Positions 19,500-29,573 of a stretch of 64,000 nucleotides of DNA are shown here, piece by piece (the first letter of the stretch is position 1; every line of letters begins with the position of its first letter). The stretch covers positions 1 to 64,000 of the forward strand of contig PBKN01000005.1 in the NCBI GenBank assembly GCA_002721445.1, written 5' to 3'. The DNA comes from Chloroflexota bacterium. GTDB lineage: Bacteria; Chloroflexota; Dehalococcoidia; Lucifugimonadales; GCA-002723415. Below the pieces are notes generated by a model. It made no database searches. It worked only from the letters and a program-made list of their open reading frames with translations, and was not told the DNA's origin. The position numbers and the translations under genes are program-made.

Positions 19500-20366
19500 T
19501 CATTCTACGGCCGCTACTCCTCCAACTATATCGAGTAACTCCCCTGTAATTGACTCTTGCCTAACTTTATTCATTACCAAAGTAAGGTCTTCAACCATTT
19601 CATTTGCATTATCTGTGGCATTACGCATAGCAACCATTCTTGCAGATTGTTCACTAGCAATACTTTCTAATAAAGCATGAAACACTTGCATTTCTACAAA
19701 TCTTGGTAGCAATTTAGAAAAAATCTCTGCAGGAGAAGGTTCAAATATATAGCCTAAAGCTTCATTATTATTAAGAACTGATGAATCAATAGGTAAAATA
19801 GGTTCGACTACCGGTTTCTGATTAGTAGTATTAATAAATTTTGCATAAGCTATATATATAGAATCAATTTTCTTATTTTGAAAATTGTCTATCGCTATAC
19901 TTACTGGTGGTGTAATATCCAGTAAAGAAGGCTTATCACTAATACCTATAATTTCAGCCTTAAGGTTAAAATTCAAATTGCTAACAAAATCTCTACCCTT
20001 TTTACCAATTGCCATAGTATCTACTTGTATATTATTTTTTTTCTTCAAACTGGCAAACTCTGCAACAGCTCTGTTTATATTAGAATTTAATCCCCCTGTA
20101 AGGCCTCTATCAGGTGATAGTATAATTAAATTCGCTACTTTCTCTTCTCTAACTTCTAATAAAGGATGGGAATAGTCATCATCACCCATCTGAGATATTA
20201 TATCTGACATTAACGCAATCATATTTTCAGAATAAGGACGACCCTCCAAAGCAGCTTCTTGAGTTCTTCTCATTTTTGACGCAGCTATCATAGACATAGC
20301 TTTAGTTATTTTAGATGTGTTTTGTACACTTCTTATGCGTCTTTTTATTTGTCTTACACTTGGCAT
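19500..20366 (-). CDS. atpG: ATP synthase gamma subunit
   Basis: The 288-residue central stalk begins MPSVRQIKRRIRSVQNTSKITKAM in the usual way (partly quoted as KRRIRSVQNTSKITKAM). It has LSPDRGLTGGLN and the C-terminal coiled helix ARMVAMRNATDNANEM. It follows atpA by two bases. Confidence 0.96.
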   Translation of the reverse strand: MPSVRQIKRRIRSVQNTSKITKAMSMIAASKMRRTQEAALEGRPYSENMIALMSDIISQMGDDDYSHPLLEVREEKVANLIILSPDRGLTGGLNSNINRAVAEFASLKKKNNIQVDTMAIGKKGRDFVSNLNFNLKAEIIGISDKPSLLDITPPVSIAIDNFQNKKIDSIYIAYAKFINTTNQKPVVEPILPIDSSVLNNNEALGYIFEPSPAEIFSKLLPRFVEMQVFHALLESIASEQSARMVAMRNATDNANEMVEDLTLVMNKVRQESITGELLDIVGGVAAVE

Positions 20367-20368
20367 AT

Positions 20369-21898
20369 TTAATCGTTTCTAAATCCACTTTTTTTAAAAT
20401 CATTAATTGCATTTTCTAGAGAAGACTCAAGATCTTTACCTATATCTTTTGAATCTGCAATTTTATTCAACAAATCTGAATGATTTGAAGCCATATAGAC
20501 ATGAAAATCTCTTTCGAAATTTTGTATTTCTGAGACTTCGACATCGTCCATCAATCCCTTAGTTAAAGCAAATAAGATTGTAACTTGCTGCTCTAAGGTT
20601 AATGGTGCATTTTGAACTTGTTTCAATATCTCTGTAGCTCTTTGCCCTCTCTCTAACTGATTCCTTGTTGCATCATCTAAGTCAGAAGTCCCAAATTGAG
20701 CAAAAGTGACTAATTCACTATATTGCGCTAATTCAAGCCGTAACCTACCTGCCACACCTTTCATAGCTTTTGTTTGAGCAGAACTACCCACTCTTGAAAC
20801 TGACAAACCTGCATTAACAGCTGGCCTAATACCAGCATTGAAAAGTTCTGGCTCCAAATAAATTTGTCCATCTGTAATAGATATAACGTTAGTAGGCACA
20901 TATGCCGAAACATCTCCTGCTAAAGTTTCTATTATTGGCAATGCAGTTATTGAACCTCCACCATGCTCGTCATCAAGCCTAGCAGATCGTTCAAGTAATC
21001 GACTATGTAAATAAAAAACATCCCCGGGATATGCTTCACGACCTGGAGGGCGTCTTAACAAAAGGGACATCTGTCGATATGCCCATGCATGCTTAGATAA
21101 ATCATCATATACAATTAGCACATCTTGCCCTTTATGCATAAAATATTCGCCCATAGCACAACCAGAATATGGAGATAAATATTGCATTGGAGCAGGATCA
21201 GATGCATTGGCTGCAATTACTATAGTATGATCCATAGCACCATGAGATTCAAGTAAGCCTACAGTTTGAGCTACTTTACCAGCTTTCTGCCCAATAGCAA
21301 CATATATACAAACAACATCTTCACTTTTTTGATTAATAATTGCATCAACAGCAACTGATGTTTTACCAGTAGACCTGTCTCCAATTATCAATTCTCTTTG
21401 ACCTCTTCCTACCGGAACCATAGCATCAATCGATTTAATGCCTGTTTGCAAAGGAGTATCGACTGATTTTCTTATAGCTACATTTGGGGCAACTAATTCA
21501 ATTTCTCTAGACACAGAAGATTCTACACTACCTTTGCCGTCTATAGGCTCCCCAAGAGCATTAACTACTCTTCCTATTAATCCTTCCCCAACAGGAACTT
21601 CAACTACCCTACCTGTACCTCTAACTTCAGTTCCCTCCTTGATACCTTTAGGATCTCCCAATATAACAATCCCAACACCATCTTCTTCTAAATTTAACGC
21701 CATCCCGTAAGCCCCTCCATCAAATTCAACTAATTCATTGAATCCTACCCCTGAAAGACCATGGACCTGAGCAATTCCATCTCCTACCTCAACTACCACT
21801 CCACTATCAACCATAGATAATTCTTTATTAAATTCAACTATTTTCTGCTTTATAACAGAAGATATTTCTTCACCTTTTGATCCCATAAATGCCTCCAT
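20369..21898 (-). CDS. atpA: ATP synthase alpha subunit
   Basis: This is the 509-residue non-catalytic nucleotide-binding F1 subunit. Walker A is GDRSTGKTS, with [29 protein letters not shown] and [13 protein letters not shown] downstream (the first of these quoted in part: [15 protein letters not shown]). It has the N-terminal helix that binds delta. All key blocks are intact. Confidence 0.97.
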   Translation of the reverse strand: MEAFMGSKGEEISSVIKQKIVEFNKELSMVDSGVVVEVGDGIAQVHGLSGVGFNELVEFDGGAYGMALNLEEDGVGIVILGDPKGIKEGTEVRGTGRVVEVPVGEGLIGRVVNALGEPIDGKGSVESSVSREIELVAPNVAIRKSVDTPLQTGIKSIDAMVPVGRGQRELIIGDRSTGKTSVAVDAIINQKSEDVVCIYVAIGQKAGKVAQTVGLLESHGAMDHTIVIAANASDPAPMQYLSPYSGCAMGEYFMHKGQDVLIVYDDLSKHAWAYRQMSLLLRRPPGREAYPGDVFYLHSRLLERSARLDDEHGGGSITALPIIETLAGDVSAYVPTNVISITDGQIYLEPELFNAGIRPAVNAGLSVSRVGSSAQTKAMKGVAGRLRLELAQYSELVTFAQFGTSDLDDATRNQLERGQRATEILKQVQNAPLTLEQQVTILFALTKGLMDDVEVSEIQNFERDFHVYMASNHSDLLNKIADSKDIGKDLESSLENAINDFKKSGFRND

Positions 21899-21919
21899 TG
21901 GCTATATAAAAATTATTAA

Positions 21920-22453
21920 TTAATTCTTGATCATCCTATCCATTTTAATTAAAGAAGATTTTGCACTTGCATCTAAAATCCTATCACCTATTTTAGCGAC
22001 AAAACCAGCTATTAAAGCTGGATCAACTGAAGTTGAAACTTCGATTTTTTTATTTATAGAATTTTCTAATTTACTCTTTATATTATTAATTGATTTTTGG
22101 TCCAATTTAACAGCAGTGATTATTTCAGCTATTTCAATCTGAAGAGAATCATAAACCATTAATTTATAAGAATTATATATTGAAGAAAAATATTTAAAAT
22201 CTTTATTTTCTGCCAACACATATAGCAGCTTAAGAATAGATTCATCAATTTTTTTTCTGAAGATATCATCAATAAGTTTAACTTTTTCTGATATCTTCAA
22301 TTTAGGGGAATCCAACAAGTACACTAATTTTTCTTCTTTCAAAGATTCGTTAACTTTTTCCATATCCTCAAGGAGAATTTTTACATTATCCTCCTCAGCT
22401 CCAATTTGAAAAAGAGCTTGTGCATACCTCCTAGATGAAGATTTCTTTGCCAT
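21920..22453 (-). CDS. atpH: ATP synthase delta subunit
   Basis: The 177-residue peripheral stalk subunit starts MAKKSSSRRYAQALFQIG, an OSCP/delta signature, and ends with the conserved DPALIAGFVAKIGDRILDAS block. The position between atpF and atpA is canonical. Sequence conservation in this family is low, but context is decisive. Confidence 0.94.
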   Translation of the reverse strand: MAKKSSSRRYAQALFQIGAEEDNVKILLEDMEKVNESLKEEKLVYLLDSPKLKISEKVKLIDDIFRKKIDESILKLLYVLAENKDFKYFSSIYNSYKLMVYDSLQIEIAEIITAVKLDQKSINNIKSKLENSINKKIEVSTSVDPALIAGFVAKIGDRILDASAKSSLIKMDRMIKN

Positions 22454-22500
22454 ATTAATTAAATTTCTCCATTAAATTAATTCTCATAAATAATTCGCGG

Positions 22501-22995
22501 CTATAATGATTTTTTCAAAACTTTCTCTATAACCTCATCATGAGACTTATCATCCAAAGATTTATCAATTACCTTTTCAGCAGCAGTAATTACTAATCCT
22601 GCAAAATTCTTCCTGACTTCATCAATAGCTGCATTTTTTTCTCTTTGTATTTCAGATCTAGCTTTAAGCCATTCTGTCTCAATATCGGTTTTAGCTTTAC
22701 TCATTTCATCTTCTCTAAATTTAGCTGCTGCTTCTTTTGCATCAACAATCATCTGTCGTCTCTCATTTTTAGCTTCTTCTAAACTATCCTGAATTGACTC
22801 TTCACTCTTTGCAATATCTTGCTTAGCTTTCTCAGCTGCATCTAAATTATCTTTTATCTTTGCTGATCTTTGATCCAACATATTTATAACTGGCTGATAA
22901 AGTAATTTATACAAGATAGTAAAAAGAATTATAAAGCTTATTATCTGAGTAATTAAGCCTGATAAATTTAAACCCAAAGGGGTTAAAGCGCTCAT
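22501..22995 (-). CDS. atpF: ATP synthase b subunit
   Basis: This is a 164-residue peripheral stalk protein. It has one N-terminal membrane helix (about 13-32), then the AKIKDNLDAAEKAKQD region and a long charged coiled coil. Only a single b gene is present, so the stalk is probably a homodimer. Confidence 0.94.
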   Translation of the reverse strand: MSALTPLGLNLSGLITQIISFIILFTILYKLLYQPVINMLDQRSAKIKDNLDAAEKAKQDIAKSEESIQDSLEEAKNERRQMIVDAKEAAAKFREDEMSKAKTDIETEWLKARSEIQREKNAAIDEVRKNFAGLVITAAEKVIDKSLDDKSHDEVIEKVLKKSL

Positions 22996-23039
22996 AATAA
23001 TCCTGCTTTCTAAAAATTAATAATACAAATAAATATTTA

Positions 23040-23318
<279 letters not shown>

Positions 23319-23339
23319 TTATTTAATAATTATTTAAAA

Positions 23340-24437
23340 TCAGTGGCCTTCATCACCATGACTTACAGTAGCCATAGATGCAAAAACCAATGTAAGCACA
23401 GAAAAAATTAAAGCCTGTATCAACCCCACAAAAAGTTCCAATCCTAAAAATGGAATTATCCCAATAAGCGGTAACAAAAAAGCCATTGCAAACAATAAAA
23501 CTTCTCCAGCAAATATATTTCCAAAAAGCCTAAATGTAAAGCTTATTATCCTAGCAAATTCACTAATACCTTCTAATATTCCAACAAAAAACCCAACTGG
23601 ACCAGATTTGAAATTAATAAATTTAGACAAATGGGACCCAAATCCTAAAATTGAAAATCCCCAAAAGTGAACTAATACCATAGCAACAATAGCTATAGCC
23701 AAAGTAGTATTAAGGTCTGTATTGGCACTTCTAAAATATGGAATTAAAAGTCCTTCCTGTTTTCCTTTTTCTACAGCTTTATGCTTGTGCTCGTCAGATT
23801 TATGATCAGAACTATGGTCATCATGATCTTTAACATTCCTAATAGAACCAATTGGCAAAAGACCAAAGGACCCTTCTCCATCAAATATAATAGTGTGAAC
23901 ATCTGACTCATGGAATTTCTTACCTTGAATCTCAGCTAAATCTTGTGCATGATGAATAGCATCTTCACGGCTTTCAATTTTACCGATTGTACCAAAACCA
24001 GGTAATATACCTAACCAATTTGAAGTCAATACAAATAAAAATATTGTTAACACCAAAGGCAAAAACTTTCTTGCCTTTTCAGGACTTGTCATACTTTCAG
24101 CAAGATTGAGAAAGAATTCAACAATTATTTCAGCTATTGATTGCAATCTTCCAGGAACATCAGAAATACTTTTTTTTACGAAAAGCGAAAGTAATAACAA
24201 TACAAATATTGACAACCAAGTAGCTATCACAGTATTGGTCAAAGCATATTTGTACCCATCAGTAATTTTAATCTTAGTAACAGTTTCAGCAGAAATTTGT
24301 ATATGCGCCAAAGGAGCACCTAAAAACCCTCCTCCAAACTGATTTCCTAGGGCACCTCCTAAAATACTAATAATAAAAACAGTTATTGAAATAATTATAA
24401 CTAAAATTAGCTTAGTATTGCGAAAAACTACCGACAT
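23340..24437 (-). CDS. atpB: ATP synthase a subunit with His-rich insertion
   Basis: This is the stator channel subunit, with the essential arginine in SFTFRLFGNIFAGEVLL. The frame opens at a TTG (24470), but the ATG at 24437 is preferred. It starts MSVVFRN, lies seven bases after the end of the upstream atpZ-like gene, and has AGAGGA upstream. From that start it is 365 residues, longer than the roughly 240-270 of typical bacterial subunits. The extra length includes a charged loop between membrane segments carrying at least nine histidines (coding about 23750-23963, densest at KDHDDHSSDHKSDEHKHK), plus a HGDEGH C terminus. The role of the insertion is unknown. Confidence 0.95.
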   Translation of the reverse strand: MSVVFRNTKLILVIIISITVFIISILGGALGNQFGGGFLGAPLAHIQISAETVTKIKITDGYKYALTNTVIATWLSIFVLLLLSLFVKKSISDVPGRLQSIAEIIVEFFLNLAESMTSPEKARKFLPLVLTIFLFVLTSNWLGILPGFGTIGKIESREDAIHHAQDLAEIQGKKFHESDVHTIIFDGEGSFGLLPIGSIRNVKDHDDHSSDHKSDEHKHKAVEKGKQEGLLIPYFRSANTDLNTTLAIAIVAMVLVHFWGFSILGFGSHLSKFINFKSGPVGFFVGILEGISEFARIISFTFRLFGNIFAGEVLLFAMAFLLPLIGIIPFLGLELFVGLIQALIFSVLTLVFASMATVSHGDEGH

Positions 24438-24444
24438 TATAAAA

Positions 24445-24672
24445 TCATCTTCCTCTTGAATTTTTTTCAATAAATGATCGTATCATTAAACCTACACCTA
24501 AGAAAGCGAGTACAGCCCCTAAAATAGTGAAAAGTATAGTAAATATAGGGAAATTATAATTCACCTTTCCATCAATTAAATTTCCCAAAAAAACTCCTCC
24601 CATTAGACAAATTACTACATACCATCCGATTCCAAGAAATCGAAAAACACTATTTAAAGGACTTAAATCCAT
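24445..24672 (-). CDS. AtpZ/AtpI-like small ATP synthase assembly protein
   Basis: This is a 75-residue protein with two predicted membrane helices (about 14-33 and 43-66). GGVFLGNLIDG lies between them, and the C terminus is basic. This is the usual layout of the AtpZ-type gene 1 protein that heads ATP synthase operons and has a proposed role in Fo assembly or ion transport. It begins the atp operon, 48 bases after the DegT aminotransferase gene. Confidence 0.82.
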   Translation of the reverse strand: MDLSPLNSVFRFLGIGWYVVICLMGGVFLGNLIDGKVNYNFPIFTILFTILGAVLAFLGVGLMIRSFIEKNSRGR

Positions 24673-24720
24673 ATAATCCTCTCAAATAATATTAACAGCC
24701 AAATAAATACCTGGTCAATC

Positions 24721-25920
24721 CTAAGATGAGTAAATTTTAGCGACTTTTTCAACTGCTTTAGCGATATCTTTCAAGTCGTCAAATGTTAAACCAGGATGTA
24801 ATGGCAGAATCACCAATTCTCTTTTAATCTTTTCAGCCACAGGAGCATTTACCGGACCACAAATTTCACGAAACATCGTATGGTCTGGAGGGTATTCATC
24901 CAACCTATCTATGCAATTTATTCCTTCAGCATTCAAGGCTGAAACTATATCAGATATACTAACCTTCATATTTTCTTCTTTAAATCTAACAGGATAATTT
25001 GAATTACCATGTTCGATATGTTCGTTGATTTTTGGAATAGTAATATTTGGTATAGTCGTGATTTCTGAATCAAGATAATCTTTAAAAATTTTTCTTTTAT
25101 GTAAAAATCGGTCTACTTTTTTTAATTGCGCAATTCCAAATGCTGCATGTATTTCAGAAAGTCTATAATTATTACCTTGCCTAATTATATTGTATGGAAG
25201 AGTTGAATCTGATAGATTACCTTTATCTTTACCATGATCCCTCACAGATTCAGCAATCAAAGCTAAATTTTCATCATTCGTAATCAACATTCCACCATCA
25301 CCAGCCGAAGTAATAGTTTTAGTTTCTTGCAAACTCCAGCAAGACATATTTCCAAGTGTACCAACATTTTTTCCTTTATATTTTGAACCAAAGCCATGAG
25401 CACAATCTTCAATAACCATTAATTTGTTTTCTCTAGCAATATTCATTACTTTATCCATATCAGCAGGATAACCAAACCAATGAACAGGAACTATAGCCTT
25501 AGTTTTATCAGTAATCGCATTTTTAATTTTTTCTGGATTAAGTGTAATAGAATTGTCATCAACATCTACAAATACAGGTTTAGCACCAGCTAAAGTAACT
25601 GTGTATGCTGTAGAAACAAATGTTAATGGAGGAACAATTACTTCATCACCCTCACCTACTCCTGCTGCAACCAAAGACGCATGCTGTGCTGTTGTACCAG
25701 AGCTAAAAGACAAAGCATATTTTACACCAATATATTCAGCAAATAACTTCTCAAACTCTTTTACTTTTGAAGCTCTTGGGTCAACAGAACAAAATACTTC
25801 ATTTTGAAAAACTTCCAATACTTGACTTAATTCTTCATAACCATAATTTACTTTAGCCATTCTCAATAAATTTTTTCTTATTGGTTTCCCACCATCAACA
25901 GCTAACTTATCTTCCATCAT
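24721..25920 (-). CDS. DegT/DnrJ/EryC1/StrS-family aminotransferase
   Basis: The 399-residue PLP enzyme has SFSSGTTAQHASLVAAGV, VIVPPLTFVSTAYTV, VIEDCAHGFGSKYKGKNVGTLG, and the PLP lysine K201 in LQETKTITSAGDGG. The family usually transfers an amino group to a keto-sugar nucleotide in cell-surface or natural-product sugar synthesis, but some members act on other keto compounds. No sugar-nucleotide genes are adjacent. It sits between an ABC importer operon and the ATP synthase operon, 22 bases after the binding-protein gene, so a role linked to the imported substrate is possible. Confidence 0.88.
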   Translation of the reverse strand: MMEDKLAVDGGKPIRKNLLRMAKVNYGYEELSQVLEVFQNEVFCSVDPRASKVKEFEKLFAEYIGVKYALSFSSGTTAQHASLVAAGVGEGDEVIVPPLTFVSTAYTVTLAGAKPVFVDVDDNSITLNPEKIKNAITDKTKAIVPVHWFGYPADMDKVMNIARENKLMVIEDCAHGFGSKYKGKNVGTLGNMSCWSLQETKTITSAGDGGMLITNDENLALIAESVRDHGKDKGNLSDSTLPYNIIRQGNNYRLSEIHAAFGIAQLKKVDRFLHKRKIFKDYLDSEITTIPNITIPKINEHIEHGNSNYPVRFKEENMKVSISDIVSALNAEGINCIDRLDEYPPDHTMFREICGPVNAPVAEKIKRELVILPLHPGLTFDDLKDIAKAVEKVAKIYSS

Positions 25921-25942
25921 TGTACCTCTTGATCATACTAAG

Positions 25943-26986
25943 CTACCTTTTTAAATCAAGTTTATTACTACTATCACTATAGACTTCCTCAAGTATAGAA
26001 GTAGTATAAACTTTGTTGATATCTATATCTTTTCCCAAAGCGCCCCATTCATTCAAATATTTATAAAAACTATTCCATTGATTATCTGACATCCATCCTA
26101 ATCCATTTTCCTTAGTAATTGTGCTCCAAGCATCTTTAATTTCAGACCTGAGCATATAAATTTGATGTGATTTATCTTCATTTTGTGCATACTTCATAAT
26201 CATTTCTATAGATTGATCTTCATTATCAACGATGAAATATAGAGCTCTCACTACAGCACGCAAAAACTTAGTTATACTTTCTGAATCTTCATTTAATGTA
26301 TCTTGATGAGTAACATAATTCAGGCCTAGCACAGGTAAATCATAGTCAAAAGGCGACCATATTGTTACTGGGTAACCTAGTTTACTTTCAATTATATTCG
26401 GCTCATTCGATCTAAATACTGATAAAATATCTACATCACCATTTGTTAAAACAGCAGGATTATACCCTACTCTAACTTCATCTATTTTCGACCTATCTAC
26501 TTGATTAGCTTTTAAAATAGCTAAATATTCTGGTGGAGGTGAACCTTTATATCCTAAGACTTTACCCTCCCAATCTTTAGGTGAATTTATATTTGATTTT
26601 TCTAAAGATACAAATGATTGTTGTCCAACCTGCCCTATTAGAGCAAATGAAGTTAATGGAATATCTTGATCTGAAACAAATTTAACAAGATTTGCAGCAT
26701 CACTTGTTGTTATATCTATTGTCTTTGAAGCAAGTAAACTTAATGTCCCACCTGAAGCAGAATGCCTAATTTCAACATCTAAATTTTCTTCAGTAAAATA
26801 ACCCATTTCTTGAGCCACATAAACAGCAGCAAATGGTAAATTAGCTTGAGCTTTGAAACCTGCCATAAATACGACTTCATCTTTTGTATTATTTGCAATA
26901 GTTTGGTCAGGAGAACAACTAATTACGATTAATAAAGTACTAAATAAAGTAAAAAAGATTGTTCTTAATCTATTATAATTCATCAA
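25943..26986 (-). CDS. NMT1/THI5-like substrate-binding lipoprotein of an ABC importer
   Basis: The 347-residue protein has a lipoprotein signal: a hydrophobic segment ending in LLIVISC with the lipidated cysteine at about 24. The mature part shows GFKAQANLPFAAVYVAQEMGYF and SGGTLSLLASKTIDITTSDAANLVKF-type blocks (quoted in part), typical of the TauA/SsuA/ThiY fold. Family ligands include HMP-type thiamin precursors, taurine, alkanesulfonates and nitrate. The sequence alone does not choose between them. It is the last gene of the transport operon, 38 bases after the permease. Confidence 0.87.
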   Translation of the reverse strand: MMNYNRLRTIFFTLFSTLLIVISCSPDQTIANNTKDEVVFMAGFKAQANLPFAAVYVAQEMGYFTEENLDVEIRHSASGGTLSLLASKTIDITTSDAANLVKFVSDQDIPLTSFALIGQVGQQSFVSLEKSNINSPKDWEGKVLGYKGSPPPEYLAILKANQVDRSKIDEVRVGYNPAVLTNGDVDILSVFRSNEPNIIESKLGYPVTIWSPFDYDLPVLGLNYVTHQDTLNEDSESITKFLRAVVRALYFIVDNEDQSIEMIMKYAQNEDKSHQIYMLRSEIKDAWSTITKENGLGWMSDNQWNSFYKYLNEWGALGKDIDINKVYTTSILEEVYSDSSNKLDLKR

Positions 26987-27024
26987 AACTCCTATAATTC
27001 ATCAAAACTCCTTCAATTTATTAT

Positions 27025-27810
27025 TCAAGAATAATCTAAAAATGTCCACCTTACCATTTTTTTTTCAATATAATTAAGGCATAAAATTAAAATTAAAGAA
27101 ATTACAGCTAAAATTAGAGCACATGAAAATAAGGTATCTAAATCTAATCCATAATTTGCTACAAAAATTAAACTTCCAAGCCCCTTGTCTCCTCCAGAAA
27201 AATATTCTCCAATAGTTGCCCCAACAATTGCCATAGGCAATGTTACACGAAATGCCGCAAAAACATATGGAAGAGAATTAGGCATTCTAAGTTTAATTAA
27301 CATTTCGAAATTTGATGCACTGATTGAATCAAAAAAATCTTTAGTATCCTGATCAACTAATTTCAATCCATTTATAGCATTAATCAAAACAGGAAAAAAC
27401 ACAATTAAAGCTGAAATTATAATCTTAGGTAATACACCAAAACCGAACCATATCACTAATAATGGAGCATAAGCAATTATAGGAGTTACTTTTATTAAAA
27501 TTGCTAAAGGCAGTAATATCCTTTCTAAGTTTCTATTAAATAAAATTAATATAGCTAATAACATACCCAATATAGAACCTAGTAAAAACCCAACTACTGA
27601 TTCAAATAGAGTATAAAATGCATTCAACGAAAAATGTTTAAAATTTAAAAATATATTTGATATTACTTCCGTAGGCTTAGGTATCAAATATTCCGGAATA
27701 CCAATATATTTTATACCAAATTCCCAAAGCAAAAAAATAGTTAAAAAACTAAAAAAAGGATAAACTAATGAGTTCATATCTTTAAAGAAACTCCATTTAA
27801 ATTTCAACAC
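27025..27810 (-). CDS. ABC importer permease (TauC/SsuC/ThiX type)
   Basis: This is a 261-residue BPD_transp_1 permease with about six membrane helices. It has the EAA-like coupling loop around MLIKLRMPNSLPYVFAAFRV and the downstream GATIGEYFSGGDKGLG motif. That motif is characteristic of the taurine/nitrate/HMP permease group. It pairs with the binding protein downstream and the ATPase at 29574-30350, from which it is separated by two unrelated-looking ABC-2 genes. Confidence 0.89.
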   Translation of the reverse strand: MLKFKWSFFKDMNSLVYPFFSFLTIFLLWEFGIKYIGIPEYLIPKPTEVISNIFLNFKHFSLNAFYTLFESVVGFLLGSILGMLLAILILFNRNLERILLPLAILIKVTPIIAYAPLLVIWFGFGVLPKIIISALIVFFPVLINAINGLKLVDQDTKDFFDSISASNFEMLIKLRMPNSLPYVFAAFRVTLPMAIVGATIGEYFSGGDKGLGSLIFVANYGLDLDTLFSCALILAVISLILILCLNYIEKKMVRWTFLDYS

Positions 27811-27845
27811 TATTTTTTACCCTAATAATTAAATATATATTATTG

Positions 27846-28652
27846 TTAAGTCCTAATATCACGTCTATTAAATATAAAAATTGCTATAGATACTATTAAG
27901 ACAGAGAATAACGAAATACTAATAAACTCTACAATATCTATTCTAGTTGATGAAGGTTTTATTCCAGAATAATAATAAAAAAAAGAAATACTTTTTGTAT
28001 TTTCTATTTCTTGGACTAAACCTGCGAGACCATTCCATAAATATGAAAAAACAGTTATGGAGTATGTTATACCAATACTCATGCTCTTATTACCAGTTGC
28101 TGTAGCTAAGGCAAAACCTATAGATGATAAACATAATGCCAAAGCAAAAAGTTCTATGCCTGCAATTATTATTAATATTGGTTTAAATTCTAAACCAAAT
28201 AAGCCTTTAAATATAATTATAAAAGTGGAAAATGGAATAATTATAAGTAACAACCCTAATACCAATGAAAAATATTTTTCATAAGCTAATTGTATTCTAG
28301 TAATTGGTAAAGTAACTAATAATTCTAGGGTCCCATTTTTTTCTTCTCCAGCTATAGCATTTATTCCATTTGTAACGCCATAAATAATCAATCCAAATGG
28401 AAAAATCAAACTATACAACTCCATACTAAGAAAGCCTATAGGAGTCGTAATACTTTGTACTGCACCGCCATATAAAAGTTCCACCATTTCATTAGGTAAT
28501 GATTTAATAGTTTGGTCTAAAGCATCTCCAGACAATTTAATAGAAGGATACATAGACATTATTAATAAAGAAATCCCTATAAATCCTAAATTCCAAAAAC
28601 CTAAAGAAAGTTTCTGGTCATATATAACTTTTGTCCATATTTTTTTTAACAT
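27846..28652 (-). CDS. ABC-2 type permease
   Basis: The 268-residue protein has about six membrane helices and the ABC-2 signature region INAIAGEEKNGTLELLVTLPITR. This is typical of efflux or bacitracin/multidrug-type permeases that work with a separate ATPase, here the gene immediately upstream (12-base gap). The transported compound is unknown. Confidence 0.87.
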   Translation of the reverse strand: MLKKIWTKVIYDQKLSLGFWNLGFIGISLLIMSMYPSIKLSGDALDQTIKSLPNEMVELLYGGAVQSITTPIGFLSMELYSLIFPFGLIIYGVTNGINAIAGEEKNGTLELLVTLPITRIQLAYEKYFSLVLGLLLIIIPFSTFIIIFKGLFGLEFKPILIIIAGIELFALALCLSSIGFALATATGNKSMSIGITYSITVFSYLWNGLAGLVQEIENTKSISFFYYYSGIKPSSTRIDIVEFISISLFSVLIVSIAIFIFNRRDIRT

Positions 28653-28664
28653 AAATTAATCATT

Positions 28665-29543
28665 CTAATAGTAATTCATAAACAATTCTTCCAATGTTGG
28701 ATCTTGGGTTGTTAAATCAATTATTTCATACTTACTTATGACTTTAATTATTTCATCTATTGGGCCAAAGATATTTAACTTGACAACATTTTTATTTGTT
28801 TCAATTAAATTTACATTTTTTATATTATCAAACAAGTTTAACGGTATTGTTTCTTTAAAATATATAACAATAGATTTCATGGCATTAGATTTTAAAATTT
28901 CTAAACTCTCTTCAACAATTAACTTTCCTTCTTTAACAAAACCTACTCTTTCGGCTACTTTATCAATCTCAGAAAATATATGAGAAGAAAGAAAAATTGT
29001 AGATCCATTCAGTCTAGCTTCTTGAATAAGTTCAATAGTAATTTGTTGCATTAATGGATCTAACCCACTACTGGGTTCATCTAAAATTAACAATTCTGGT
29101 TTGTGCATAAACGCTAAAATTAATCCTAATTTTTGTTTGTTACCTTTAGACAATTCTTTAATATATTTATTTGGATCATAATCTAAACGTTCAATTAGGT
29201 TTCTTATATATTGATCATCATCAATATTCCTCAAACTACTAAAAAACTTCAACACTTCATTGCCGGTCAATTTCTGATAAGTAGATAATTCACCAGGTAA
29301 ATATCCCATATTTTTAAATATTTTTACATTTTTTTGCGTAGGTCTTTTACCTAACACTTCTACGTAGCCTTCACTAGGATTCAGTATACCTAACATTAAA
29401 CGAATAGCTGTACTTTTACCTGCTCCATTAGGGCCTATCAATGCATATATTTGATTTTCTTCTACATTGAGCGTTAATGAAGATAAAGCTTTAAACTTAC
29501 CATAATATTTAGATACATTATGCATTTTAATAATATTTTTCAA
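28665..29543 (-). CDS. ABC transporter ATP-binding protein (ABC-2 exporter partner)
   Basis: The 292-residue ATPase has Walker A GPNGAGKS and the signature ELSKGNKQKLGL (a degenerate LSGGQ as in CcmA/NatA-type exporters). It also has Walker B LLILDEPSSGLDPLM and a C-terminal extension of about 80 residues seen in exporter ATPases. It is paired with the ABC-2 permease gene downstream. Confidence 0.91.
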   Translation of the reverse strand: MKNIIKMHNVSKYYGKFKALSSLTLNVEENQIYALIGPNGAGKSTAIRLMLGILNPSEGYVEVLGKRPTQKNVKIFKNMGYLPGELSTYQKLTGNEVLKFFSSLRNIDDDQYIRNLIERLDYDPNKYIKELSKGNKQKLGLILAFMHKPELLILDEPSSGLDPLMQQITIELIQEARLNGSTIFLSSHIFSEIDKVAERVGFVKEGKLIVEESLEILKSNAMKSIVIYFKETIPLNLFDNIKNVNLIETNKNVVKLNIFGPIDEIIKVISKYEIIDLTTQDPTLEELFMNYY

Positions 29544-29573
29544 AACTTACTCCATTTATTAATTTAAACAGAA

